Assembly (NCBI RefSeq): GCF_003797765.1
Contig: NZ_RKMB01000037.1
Span: forward strand, 1-44,505
Length of the DNA stretch: 44,505 nucleotides
Direction of reading: 5' to 3'
Source of the DNA: Ramlibacter sp. WS9
GTDB taxonomy: Bacteria > Pseudomonadota > Gammaproteobacteria > Burkholderiales > Burkholderiaceae_C
Below are positions 1 to 6,997 of this stretch, piece after piece. Position numbers and translations under genes: made by a program. Every line of letters starts with the position of its first letter. Position 1 is the stretch's first letter. Below the pieces are notes generated by a model. That model worked only from the letters and a program-made list of their open reading frames with translations. It did not search any database and had not been told where the DNA came from.

Positions 1-2
1 CT

Positions 3-1349
3 TCGGAAAATTTGCACTTCGCAAAGCACTGGACGTGCATGCACGATGCGCCTGCAGGCCGCATCAGTGCTCGCTGCGCGGGCATGCGACTACGACAGTG
101 CGTCAGACCCAATGCATTTGGCAATGCGCTGGGGCAGAGTTTGGCCGACAGTTCCAGCGGGGCGAACAACCCGTCTAGCCGCGATTACGTCAACGAGATG
201 GACCGGGCCAGTGACCGATTTACTCCGGCCATGGCACATGACTATGTGAATGGCTCGGATTTGCAGAGTGACAACGCCACGATACAGCGCCAGCGCGACG
301 CACTGTATGGCTTAAGCACCGGCAACAGCGGTCTGGGATTGACCGCCGGCGGCGGTTATGGGTTGAGCGCTGGCAGCATGCGGGCAACGGGCGATACCAG
401 TTTTTCCTCGACGCCTGGCGATGCGGGCGATGCCTTACGGGCGATTTATGACGAAAAGCACCCGCCTTTGGGTGAACCGGTGCTGGTGGCCGACAGCAGC
501 AACGCTTCAGTCTGGGAAATTCTGAAAGCCCGTGGACGCAACAACCCGATGAGCGTATTCAACCAAGATCCTTCTACGCCGGGTGGTTTTATCGGGTCTG
601 TCGCGCGCGATCTGACGTCACCGATTGGATTCCTTGCTGACGCAAAGAGCAGAACTATGAGTGTGCTTGGGGCGCAAATGCAAGACATGGAGGCGCTCTC
701 AAAGAACCCGAATGCGTCATTCCTGGAGCGGATGAGCGCCAACCTGACCTTAGGGCAAATGGTGCAGAACTATGCCCTGGTCGATAGCGGGGCGCCTACC
801 TCTTTGCTGGAAGTGACGCTGGCTGCATTCGGTGCAAAACCAGTGGTCAGCGGGCTTTATAGTGAGATGAAGGCAGGCACGGCGGCGACTTATTCGGTTG
901 GTATTCCTGCCACGCGATCAACCAATCCTTTGAGTCCTGTGCTGGACTTCGATGCGCACGGGAATGAGATCATGTATCGCACGATGTCGCCTGCGCAGTT
1001 TCAACAGCTCAAGAACAGCGGCCAGTTGCCACCCACCACCGAAACGTCGACGGCGGCTTCTCTGGACTATGCGTCGGGTAAATACACGGAACGCGGTGGC
1101 GTGACGGTCAGGCTCACGGTGGCGCCCGGCACATCGGCGCAGCTGCAGCAGATTGGCATTGCCGCCCCTGGTCAGGCAACGACGCAGTTCCCGAGCATGT
1201 CGACGCAAACAGGAAGTTGGATGCAAACCAATGCGCGCTTTAAGGTGGAAGGCGGCCAGATGACCACGCAGTTGGGGCAAGGCCAAGCTCTCAATATCTT
1301 CAATAATAATCTCATCCAATTTGAACTCGTTCCCAAGGCAGGCCGTTGA
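3..1349 (+). CDS. C-terminal part of a polymorphic toxin (5' end outside window)
   Basis: The reading frame is open to the left edge with no stop, so I treat this as the 3' end of a longer gene. Residues after the first ~35 (NAFGNALGQSLADSS) resemble the linker found near the end of large secreted toxins of the haemagglutinin/contact-dependent type in Burkholderiales. A Gly/Ser-rich linker and a region with short amphipathic helices follow. The last ~125 residues begin at MYRTMSPAQF and end in FELVPKAG; they look like a separate small toxin domain, and the YR start, the central beta-rich stretch and the terminal beta strand recall ADP-ribosyltransferase-like (TreTu-type) toxin tails. That fold assignment is weak. 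The stop overlaps the next start by one base, the usual toxin-immunity arrangement. An intact short gene starting at TTG 12 or ATG 39 is possible but less likely. Confidence 0.6.
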   Translation, partial: SENLHFAKHWTCMHDAPAGRISARCAGMRLRQCVRPNAFGNALGQSLADSSSGANNPSSRDYVNEMDRASDRFTPAMAHDYVNGSDLQSDNATIQRQRDALYGLSTGNSGLGLTAGGGYGLSAGSMRATGDTSFSSTPGDAGDALRAIYDEKHPPLGEPVLVADSSNASVWEILKARGRNNPMSVFNQDPSTPGGFIGSVARDLTSPIGFLADAKSRTMSVLGAQMQDMEALSKNPNASFLERMSANLTLGQMVQNYALVDSGAPTSLLEVTLAAFGAKPVVSGLYSEMKAGTAATYSVGIPATRSTNPLSPVLDFDAHGNEIMYRTMSPAQFQQLKNSGQLPPTTETSTAASLDYASGKYTERGGVTVRLTVAPGTSAQLQQIGIAAPGQATTQFPSMSTQTGSWMQTNARFKVEGGQMTTQLGQGQALNIFNNNLIQFELVPKAGR

Positions 1350-1837
1350 TGTTTTTACAGTTGGATCAAGCGCCAGTACCGATGAAGCGGGTGTACCTGC
1401 TGTCGGAAGAGTTGAAAAATAGTCCTGAGTACGTTGCCATAGTGCAGGCGCTCACGCTGAACCCGACCAAACCATCGATGGGCCTTAGAGGTAGGCATGG
1501 GCTGTATGGATCACCGCAATGGTGGGCCAGCATCGAGCAGCGCCAGATGCCCTTGCTGTTTGTGTCGGGCACCATCCGTCGTACTTATGTCGCTGGCATG
1601 GGCGAAGAAGGCGACGATGAGATCAATAGTATTGAATTGCTGCTGGACGATGGTTCCGTGCGCAATGACGTGGGCATCTATGTCAACGACAAGGCCGACA
1701 TTGCGCTGTTCCGCGTCGGCTGCCGGGTGGAGTTGGTGTATGCGCTCGATGAGATGAAAAAGCCCGCACCAGATGGCAGCATCGACTACTCAAAAAATGC
1801 ACTCGAAATGGCCATCTCCCTGGAGCCCGTCAAGTAG
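1349..1837 (+). CDS. Putative immunity protein for the upstream toxin
   Basis: This 162-residue protein has no signal peptide and no membrane segment, so it is probably cytoplasmic. I recognise no named family. Acidic stretches (EEGDDEINSIELLLDDGS, around residues 87-104) fit a protein that neutralises a basic toxin surface. The role rests on position: its ATG overlaps the toxin TGA by one base (TGATG), so the two are translationally coupled, as is typical of toxin-immunity pairs. The next gene is convergent and overlaps it by 8 bases. It could instead be a plain hypothetical protein. Confidence 0.5.
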   Translation: MFLQLDQAPVPMKRVYLLSEELKNSPEYVAIVQALTLNPTKPSMGLRGRHGLYGSPQWWASIEQRQMPLLFVSGTIRRTYVAGMGEEGDDEINSIELLLDDGSVRNDVGIYVNDKADIALFRVGCRVELVYALDEMKKPAPDGSIDYSKNALEMAISLEPVK

Positions 1838-2420
1838 CCTTGCGCGGATACATCCGCTCCACCGGCAGCTTGCTGGCAGCCTCGTCAAGCTGCCCTTGCT
1901 GCACCAGTGCCCGCACCTCCTGCGCCAGCGCTGTTACCTCCGTGATCTTGCACGTCCACTGGTTCACGTACAACCGCACCGCCTCCTTGCTCAGTCCGAG
2001 CTGAATCGCCCGATGGGCCAGCGGCTGCAAGTGGACATCGCGCTCCGGGTCCCACTGCACGCGCACCGGGCAGCGTTGTTTGAGCGCGGCGTATTCATCC
2101 TCCGACATGCCTGCTGGCGAGTGGCTGCCGCAGCTATGTGCCAGTGCCCACTCAAACCCTTCACGCGTGATGTCAATGGCCAGAATCCGCTTTTGCCCTT
2201 CGTCCTTCAACCCCCATCCTGCCCGGTACATCATCCACAAGAATGAAGGCTTGATCCAGGTCATGCGTTCCATCTTGAACGGCGGTGACACAAACCGGCC
2301 ATGGTGCAACGCCGCATCGGCGACGGCATCCGAATACGCTTGGTAAACCCTGATCGTGGTCTCGTCATAGACCGCGCGAATTTGACGCATGGGCACGCCT
2401 GGCATCGCATCATCAGGCAT
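1830..2420 (-). CDS. DUF4291 family protein
   Basis: The 196-residue product matches the pattern I know for DUF4291: an N-terminal RQIRAVYDETTIRVYQAY, then RMTWIKPSFLWMMYRAGW at about residues 52-69, then LAIDITREGFEWAL, and near the end a WDPERD...LQPLAHRAIQLGLS block. The conserved Arg, Trp and Tyr residues in these blocks suggest an enzyme or nucleotide-binding protein, but the function of the family is not established to my knowledge. The start at 2420 is chosen because AGGAGG lies seven bases upstream; the frame itself stays open a little further. It is convergent with the putative immunity gene and overlaps its 3' end. Confidence 0.8.
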   Translation of the reverse strand: MPDDAMPGVPMRQIRAVYDETTIRVYQAYSDAVADAALHHGRFVSPPFKMERMTWIKPSFLWMMYRAGWGLKDEGQKRILAIDITREGFEWALAHSCGSHSPAGMSEDEYAALKQRCPVRVQWDPERDVHLQPLAHRAIQLGLSKEAVRLYVNQWTCKITEVTALAQEVRALVQQGQLDEAASKLPVERMYPRKAT

Positions 2421-2748
2421 TCTTCTTCCTCCTAGTCGCAATGGCCTTGGGCTTGTCTTGCGGATGCACCGATAGGCCGCTTGGGTGGTGGTTCTTCTGG
2501 TTGCGTCCTCTCATTGTGTCCTGTCCGCATGAAGCCGTCACCCGCCCGTTGCCCACGAGGGAGCTTTTTCTTGAAGAATCCGCAGCCAAGCCATCATTGC
2601 GGGCCCGCCGCCCCCGGATTCGGCGGGGCGGCGTGCCTGCGAACTGCCTATTTCTCAGGCACTTTCGACCATCCGGACGAGCGCGTCCCGCCCGCAGGCG
2701 GACAGCTTCCATTCCGACGATTCTGGCCAACCGGACGACGGCAGGCGG
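2421..2748. other. Gene-free stretch between DUF4291 and transposase remnant
   Basis: Several short open frames cross this stretch on both strands but none has a recognisable protein, a good start or a ribosome-binding site. The one clear structure is a GC-rich inverted repeat at 2606-2633 with nine-base arms (CGCCGCCCC and GGGGCGGCG) and a ten-base loop, without a T run. The promoter of the DUF4291 gene should lie in its first part. The rest may be decayed flanking sequence of the adjacent insertion element. Confidence 0.5.
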
Positions 2749-3637
2749 CTAACCTCGACCGTGGAACCCGGCCAACAACTCGTTGACTTGCATGTTGCAC
2801 TGCCCCAGGGCATGCGCGAGCTGAACATCAGACATTGTCTTGCCTTGCCAGGCCTCTTCGGGCGTCAGGCCGGTCAGCCCCTGATGAGGACGAAGGCGGT
2901 TGTAGAAACGGGTGAACGCTTGCAGCGCCGACTGAAGCGCCTCGGCGCTTGACTAGCCCTTCCTTCCTATGGCCTGCTTCAGAGTCCCCCAGAGCCGCTC
3001 GATGCGCCCGTTGTGCCAGGGTTGGAAGGGTGGCCCACGCCTGGCAACGATGCCCAACGCCCCCAGCATGGCCAGCCACGGCCGGCTGGTGAACATCGCC
3101 TCGTTGTCGGTGCGAATCGCTTCGGGCAAACCATGCTCGCTGAACGCCAGCAGCACATGCCCCATGATCGCGAAGACGCTTCTTGCGCTCGCCCGAAGGT
3201 TTCACCTTCATGTTGATCGGGATCATCGACGCCGGTTCGCGCAAGCTGTGCCCCGCCGGGATGAGGCAGGGCTTACGCTGCTTGCGCTCGCGCCGCAGTT
3301 GCCGAATTTCCGCGGCGTGCTCGCGCATCACCTCCCACACGTAGGTATGCCCCACCGATGCCCACAGGCCGTGGCGGCGGTTGAAGACATCCGCCACTCT
3401 GCGGCAGCTTCGCAAATGGCTGGCCAGGTAGAGCACCTCCCGCAGCACCCAATCGGGCTTGGCGCGCGGGTGTCTGCGCTCGCGCGGGGCGTGCAGCGGA
3501 CCGCACGTTCGCGGCCCGCGGTACGGGCCCACCTTGACGCGGCGATGGCGCAGCAGCCAGAAGAACAGAAGGGCGCAGACCCATAGGGCCTGCGAAGCCG
3601 CAAGGGCGAATTCGAGATTTAAGAGATGAGCGTTCAT
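2749..3637 (-). pseudogene. Broken rve-domain (DDE) transposase of an IS
   Basis: The 5' part (from ATG at 3637) encodes a membrane-like leader followed by HRRVKVGPYRGP and FNRRHGLWASVGHTYVWEV, which I know from a group of integrase-core transposases common in Comamonadaceae. The 3' part is in another frame and carries the integrase core: RTDNEAMFTSR with a catalytic Asp, QPWHNGRIERLWGTLK with the catalytic Glu, then FYNRLRPHQGL. The gene is dead for three reasons: a frameshift around 3170-3250, apparent loss of the segment that should carry the first catalytic Asp, and an in-frame TAG at 2953-2955 between RKG and SSAEA. The frame then runs on to a natural stop at 2749-2751. I could not identify terminal inverted repeats. 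Confidence 0.75.
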
Positions 3638-3776
3638 GCCCTGTACATCGGCACGAGCGCCCATCCGTTCAGTCCTGTGACGGAGTGAGCGTGGGCGTCG
3701 GCGGCGCGGCGATAGCGCTCACCGCCGCCCAGCAGATCCCTATGGACGCGGCGAAGCGCAGCACAAAGTACACGTG

Positions 3777-3799
3777 GGTGGTCGCAGGTTGCGACCACC
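3777..3799. repeat. Perfect inverted repeat, GGTCGCA core
   Basis: Two ten-base arms (GGTGGTCGCA and TGCGACCACC) flank the trinucleotide GGT. The inner part, GGTCGCA-N3-TGCGACC, shares its pattern with the palindrome 33 bases further right (GGTCRCA-N3-TGYGACC). No intact gene covers it. It may be a second, more decayed copy of the same coding motif or an operator; I cannot tell which. Confidence 0.6.
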
Positions 3800-3812
3800 T
3801 GGGCCCTCTAAG

Positions 3813-3899
3813 GCGCCGGCCGCCGCAGCCGTTTGAGGTCACAAACTGTGACCTCAAAGCCGCCTACTCGGCGGCGTCCAGCTGGAACATGAAATCGCC
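3813..3899 (-). pseudogene. Fragment of an ORF6N-domain gene
   Basis: Read on the minus strand from 3899 this encodes GDFMFQLDAAE, a TAG stop, then AALRSQFVTSNGCGGRR. That is the conserved core of the ORF6N domain, found in phage-type DNA-binding proteins, whose usual continuation is a YxPYAFTEQG block. That continuation is missing here, and the in-frame TAG lies inside the motif. Only about 30 codons remain, so this is a relic rather than a gene. It lies just downstream of the antitoxin-like gene and beside the dead transposase, in keeping with a decayed mobile region. Confidence 0.7.
3832..3858. repeat. Perfect 12-base-arm palindrome inside the ORF6N relic
   Basis: The arms are TTTGAGGTCACA and TGTGACCTCAAA, with spacer AAC. 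On the minus strand it encodes the LRSQFVTSN stretch of the ORF6N motif, so the symmetry may be a by-product of that coding sequence rather than an operator. Confidence 0.75.
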
Positions 3900-3926
3900 G
3901 GAAGGCGCCGTGCGTGTGCAGCACGA

Positions 3927-4142
3927 TCAGTTCGAGACTTTCTTGAGCAGATCGTTGATCAGGGCTGACAACTCCACTCCCTTGGCGCTGGCCAGCCCGG
4001 CGAGGGTCGCCAGCACCCGCTGGTCCAGATAGACCGGCAAGTTCAGCAGTGCATCCGCCTTGTAGAACTGCCCGCGCCTGCCGCCCGAGAAATCGATTTC
4101 CGCGGGCATCTCGTCAGCGTCGTGCGTAGCCTGTGGGTCCAT
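3927..4142 (-). CDS. Small antitoxin-like protein (ribbon-helix-helix type)
   Basis: The 71-residue product has EIDFSGGRRGQFYKAD at residues 14-29, followed by LNLPVYLDQRVLATLAGLASAKGVELSALINDLLKK. The N-terminal DFSGGxRGxFY block and the beta strand-helix-helix C-terminus are typical of small CopG-like proteins usually annotated as antitoxins or hypotheticals. No toxin partner is next to it: upstream is the divergent lipoprotein gene and downstream is only the ORF6N relic, so it looks orphaned. ATGs at 4184 and 4181 would add 13 or 14 residues (the longer one MMCQLTLKPGSRIA); neither start has a convincing ribosome-binding site, so the start is uncertain. Confidence 0.6.
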   Translation of the reverse strand: MDPQATHDADEMPAEIDFSGGRRGQFYKADALLNLPVYLDQRVLATLAGLASAKGVELSALINDLLKKVSN

Positions 4143-4172
4143 TGCGATCCGAGATCCGGGCTTCAGAGTCAA

Positions 4173-4199
4173 TTGACACATCATATTCCCGGCCGATAG
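4173..4199 (+). promoter_or_regulatory. Candidate promoter with a sigma-28-like -10 element
   Basis: TTGACA lies at 4173-4178 and GCCGATAG at 4192-4199, 57 bases before the ATG at 4256. GCCGATAG differs by one base from the E. coli FliA -10 consensus GCCGATAA, and TTGA lies exactly 15 bases upstream, where FliA promoters have TAAA (two of four bases match). TTGACA is also a perfect sigma-70 -35 box, but no good TATAAT follows at 16-18 bases. It may therefore be read by the FliA-type factor encoded at the end of the flagellar cluster. This is inference. Confidence 0.35.
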
Positions 4200-4255
4200 C
4201 GCCAACCGTGGCCTCCACAGTGCGCAGCTAAACATTCGCCCATCCACGGGGATAT

Positions 4256-4672
4256 ATGCGCATGAACCTCCCATTCCTGTTGCGGCGTGCCTTCGCCGTG
4301 ACGCCTTCCACGCTAGCCGCGCTCCTGCTGGCTGCTTGCGCATTTGCCGTGCCGACCGAGCCCGCCCGCTTTGCCCCGCTGGCCGCGGGCGCTCTGGCGC
4401 CGTCGATCTTTCTGGCCCAGGACGCCGAGTTGCGCCTGTCCACCGGCTACAGTCGCACCCTGCCCGCCAACAGCCGGTGGCGGGCGGTGGGCACGCTGCC
4501 GCAGGGCACCGTCTACCAGCGCGTCGATGGCGTCTTCAGCATTGAAGGCCGTCACGTGCATGAGGCGTACCTGGTGGTCAAAGAGTCCGCATTGCGCGGC
4601 TTCTACCTGCCTGGCGAAGCCGCCTTCACACCACTTTCCCCTTCCGTTTCACTACCCCTAGGAGCACCTTGA
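4256..4672 (+). CDS. Predicted lipoprotein, paralogue of the gene at 28.1-28.5 kb
   Basis: The 138-residue protein starts with a signal sequence ending in LLLAAC, a lipobox, so it is probably lipidated and anchored in the envelope. The mature part carries LPANSRWRAVGTLPQGTVYQ (residues ~73-92) and HEAYLVVKESALRGFYLPGEAAF (~102-124). The same two blocks occur in the protein encoded at 28087-28512, beyond the other end of the flagellar cluster. I do not know the function of this family. The second ATG at 4262 is an alternative start that would keep the signal sequence. The stop overlaps the ATG of the next lipoprotein gene by one base, so the two are coupled. Confidence 0.75.
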   Translation: MRMNLPFLLRRAFAVTPSTLAALLLAACAFAVPTEPARFAPLAAGALAPSIFLAQDAELRLSTGYSRTLPANSRWRAVGTLPQGTVYQRVDGVFSIEGRHVHEAYLVVKESALRGFYLPGEAAFTPLSPSVSLPLGAP

Positions 4673-5130
4673 TGAGAAGAACCATTCTGAAACTCGCCGG
4701 CCTCGCCGCCATCGCCGCCGTACTGGGCGGATGCGCCGCCAGCGGCGCCAAATACCAGGAAGTAGCGTCTTCCATGCCCAGCCTCAAGCCGGGCGAAGGC
4801 CGCATCTATTTCCTGCGCTCTTCTTCGATCGTGGGCGCGGCCATCCAGCCGGACATCAGGCTCAACGGCCAGGTGGTCGGCGTGTCGAAGCCGGGGGGCT
4901 TCTTCTACGTGGACAGGTCCGCGGGCACGTATGCGGCGGCCACATCCACCGAAGTCGAAAAGTCCGCCAGCTTCGCGCTCGCCGCGGGTGAAACGAAGTA
5001 CCTGCGCACCACGCCCTCCATTGGCGTGCTGGTCGGCCGCATCGTGGTTGAAATCGAAAGCCCCGAAAAGGCGCGTGCAGAACTGCCTTCTCTCAGCTAC
5101 ACCGGCGGCGACAAGGTTTCGGCCAAGTAA
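4672..5130 (+). CDS. DUF2846 domain lipoprotein
   Basis: The 152-residue product has a clear lipoprotein signal: a basic start MRRTILK, a hydrophobic core and LGGC at residues 18-21. The mature part contains GEGRIYFLRSSSIVGAA at ~43-59, then a beta-rich stretch with DIRLNGQVVG, GGFFYVDRSAGTY and an Ala-rich strand region ending before residue 152. This is the pattern of the DUF2846 family, whose function is unknown. The ATG overlaps the stop of the preceding lipoprotein gene (TGATG), so the pair is cotranslated. Membrane sorting (inner or outer) cannot be judged with certainty; residue +2 is Ala rather than Asp, which favours the outer membrane. Confidence 0.8.
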   Translation: MRRTILKLAGLAAIAAVLGGCAASGAKYQEVASSMPSLKPGEGRIYFLRSSSIVGAAIQPDIRLNGQVVGVSKPGGFFYVDRSAGTYAAATSTEVEKSASFALAAGETKYLRTTPSIGVLVGRIVVEIESPEKARAELPSLSYTGGDKVSAK

Positions 5131-5142
5131 CAGCGCCATCGG

Positions 5143-5164
5143 CCCGGCCGCCCCTGCGGCCGGG
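5143..5164 (+). other. GC-rich hairpin after the lipoprotein pair
   Basis: Nine-base perfect arms (CCCGGCCGC and GCGGCCGGG) with loop CCCT lie 12 bases after the DUF2846 stop. There is no T run behind it, so it is a possible mRNA stabiliser or pause site rather than a good intrinsic terminator. Confidence 0.45.
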
Positions 5165-5202
5165 TCGCATAATTGCCAGCGTCGCCCTCTGTGGCCGCAA
5201 CC

Positions 5203-6342
5203 ATGAGCAACCCCACTGTGCAACCACCCACCCTCGACCTGGACCGCGTCGAGCGTTATCTCGCCGCCGATCCGGCCAATCCGCATTTGTTGGCTTCGGC
5301 CATTGATCTGTCGCTCGCGGCGGGCAAGCTCGACGCGGCGCGCAAGCACGCGGACGCGGCGGTCGCGTTGCTGCCGGACGACCTGTTCATGGCGCACCGG
5401 CGCGGCAATGTGCTGATCGCGCAGGGCGAGTTGGCGCAGGCCGCGCAGGTTTTTGCAAAGCTGCTGCAGCAAACGCCTGACGCCAACATCGCTTTCAATC
5501 TCGCGCTGGTGTACTTTCGCCAGGGCGACTACACGCAGGCGCTTGCCACACTGGAGCCGTACATCGCCGCAGACGATGTGGCCCCCGCGGCGGTGACGCT
5601 GTTTGCGCGAACGCTGCATCACCTGGGCGAAGTGTCGCAAGCCGTGGCATTCGTCGAGCGTCACATGCCGCGCTGCAGTGGCGACACAGACTTTCTCGCA
5701 GCCGCCAGCCTGCTGTATCTCGACAACGACCAGCTGGACGAAGCGCAGCGCCTGAGCGACGCGGCCCTTGCAGCCGGCGCCAGGCCACTGGAGGCACTGG
5801 TGGTGAGCGGTTCCGTGGCGCTCGGGCGCGACGACGCGAGCAAGGCGAAGGCGATGTTCGGCGAGGCCATCGCCGCCAGCCCCTCCGACGGCCGCAGCTG
5901 GTCTGGCCTGGGCATGGCCAGCTTGCTGGAAGGCAATTCGGCCGAGGCCAAAGAGCAATTGCAGCGCGCGGTCACCCACATGCCCACGCACATCGGCAGC
6001 TGGCACACCTTGGGCTGGTGCCACATCATGCGCGGTGAGCTGTCGGACGCGGAGCAGACGTTTACGCAGGCATTGGCGCTGGACCGCAACTTTGGTGAAA
6101 GTCACGGCGGCTTGGCGGTCGTGCACGCGCTCCAGGGGCGCAAGAGCGAAGCCGAAGAGGGCATCGAGCGCGCACTGCGACTCGACAAGGAAGGCTTGTC
6201 TGCCCGCTATGCACAGATGGTGCTGTCGGGCGTTGCCAGCGACCCTGAAAAGTTCAAGACGCTGGCGCTGAAGATATTGTCGGCGCGGCCCGGCCCCGCG
6301 GGCGCCACGCTCGTGGCCGCATTGAACAAGCGCAAGCGCTGA
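5203..6342 (+). CDS. Tetratricopeptide repeat protein
   Basis: This 379-residue protein has no signal peptide and is built almost wholly of TPR-like helix pairs. Clear repeat signatures include LLASAIDLSLAAGKLDAARKHADAAVALLPDD, NIAFNLALVYFRQGDYTQAL, SWSGLGMASLLEGNSAEAKEQL, SWHTLGWCHIMRGELSDAEQ and SHGGLAVVHALQGRKSEAEE, roughly one every 34 residues. It is therefore a cytoplasmic scaffold or chaperone-like adaptor. The frame is open from a TTG at 5173; I chose ATG 5203, because homologous TPR repeats begin soon after and nothing supports the TTG. It sits between the lipoprotein pair and the flagellar-type cluster, facing the same way. A role as a cofactor of the export system is possible but rests on position only. 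Confidence 0.75.
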   Translation: MSNPTVQPPTLDLDRVERYLAADPANPHLLASAIDLSLAAGKLDAARKHADAAVALLPDDLFMAHRRGNVLIAQGELAQAAQVFAKLLQQTPDANIAFNLALVYFRQGDYTQALATLEPYIAADDVAPAAVTLFARTLHHLGEVSQAVAFVERHMPRCSGDTDFLAAASLLYLDNDQLDEAQRLSDAALAAGARPLEALVVSGSVALGRDDASKAKAMFGEAIAASPSDGRSWSGLGMASLLEGNSAEAKEQLQRAVTHMPTHIGSWHTLGWCHIMRGELSDAEQTFTQALALDRNFGESHGGLAVVHALQGRKSEAEEGIERALRLDKEGLSARYAQMVLSGVASDPEKFKTLALKILSARPGPAGATLVAALNKRKR

Positions 6343-6349
6343 TTTTTTT
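6329..6349 (+). terminator. Weak intrinsic terminator at the end of the TPR gene
   Basis: AGCGC-AA-GCGCT overlaps the last codons and is followed by GA and seven T residues at 6343-6349. The stem is only five base pairs, so efficiency is doubtful, but it separates the TPR gene from the flagellar-type operon. Confidence 0.45.
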
Positions 6350-6718
6350 GCCGCGTCGGCGTTGCGACGGCGCTGCGTGCAGAAGTCACAAAGATCGCCG
6401 ATCGAGGTCACTCGACGCGCCCCAATAATGGTCGGCGCGGGCGACAGCGTGGGCCGTTTGGACCGCACCGAGGGGTGCTTGTCTGCTACAAAAATGATGG
6501 CAAACGGCGCCTGGGCAGCCGGGCTAATACATCGGCCGTTGCTGCCTACTATTTAGTCAAAATATCTATTGACTAGGGTAAACACCTAGACACTGTTACA
6601 ACTCTAGTCCTAGCTTCTTCCTAGAATCGCACACTTGGAAACATTTGCTTGCTATCAGCAACGATGTTGATGAGTTGAGCCCACGTGAGTGGGTATGTGT
6701 GAGTAGTAGGGAGGAAGT
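6350..6718 (+). promoter_or_regulatory. Control region of the flagellar-type operon with a CTAG cluster
   Basis: This 369-base stretch has no gene. Its first part is featureless. From 6569 it holds TTGACT, a possible -35 box, which overlaps an inverted repeat CTAGG-N7-CCTAG (6573-6589). Further CTAG sites start at 6604, 6610 and 6621, the last two as CCTAG. CCTAG half-sites start at 6585, 6609 and 6620, about two and one helical turns apart. A short hairpin CCCAC-GTGA-GTGGG follows at 6680-6693, and GGGAGGAAGT precedes the fliQ ATG. CTAG is normally rare in such GC-rich genomes, so the cluster is a strong candidate operator array. No regulator gene lies nearby. Confidence 0.55.
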
Positions 6719-6985
6719 ATGCATTCCGATTTGGCCGTCGCCATGATGGCAGATCTGTTCTGGACCGGCCTGTTGGTGTGCTTGCCCGTGCTGGGTTTGG
6801 TGATGCTGGTCGGCCTGGCCATCAGCGTGCTGCAGGTGGTCACGCAGGTTCAGGAGATGTCCCTCACCTTCGTTCCCAAGCTGGTCACCGCCGGCGTGGC
6901 ACTCATCGTGTTCGGTCCCTGGATGCTGCGCACCCTGTCGCAGTTCACCACGCGGCTCTGGACGCAGATTCCCTCGATGTTCTGA
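6719..6985 (+). CDS. fliQ: FliQ, export gate component
   Basis: FliQ forms, with FliP and FliR, the helical inner-membrane pore through which flagellar-type substrates pass. The 88-residue length and two hydrophobic hairpin helices (about residues 14-38 and 53-75) match the family. VLQVVTQVQEMSLTFVPKL in the middle is the conserved FliQ/SctS loop. A strong GGAGG stands before the ATG. It opens the 25-gene unit, which is unusual: fliQ normally follows fliP, which here lies 19 kb downstream. The next gene, fliR, starts 12 bases on. Confidence 0.95.
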   Translation: MHSDLAVAMMADLFWTGLLVCLPVLGLVMLVGLAISVLQVVTQVQEMSLTFVPKLVTAGVALIVFGPWMLRTLSQFTTRLWTQIPSMF

Positions 6986-6997
6986 GTCAACACGGCG

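Noticed and set aside
5143..5164. Intrinsic terminator after the DUF2846 gene
   Set aside because: The hairpin is strong but no T run follows, so it is listed only as a hairpin.
6634..6655. A sigma-54-like promoter before fliQ (TTGG ... TTGCTTGC)
   Set aside because: The invariant GG and GC are 8 or 12 bases apart instead of 10, so it does not fit the -24/-12 rule.
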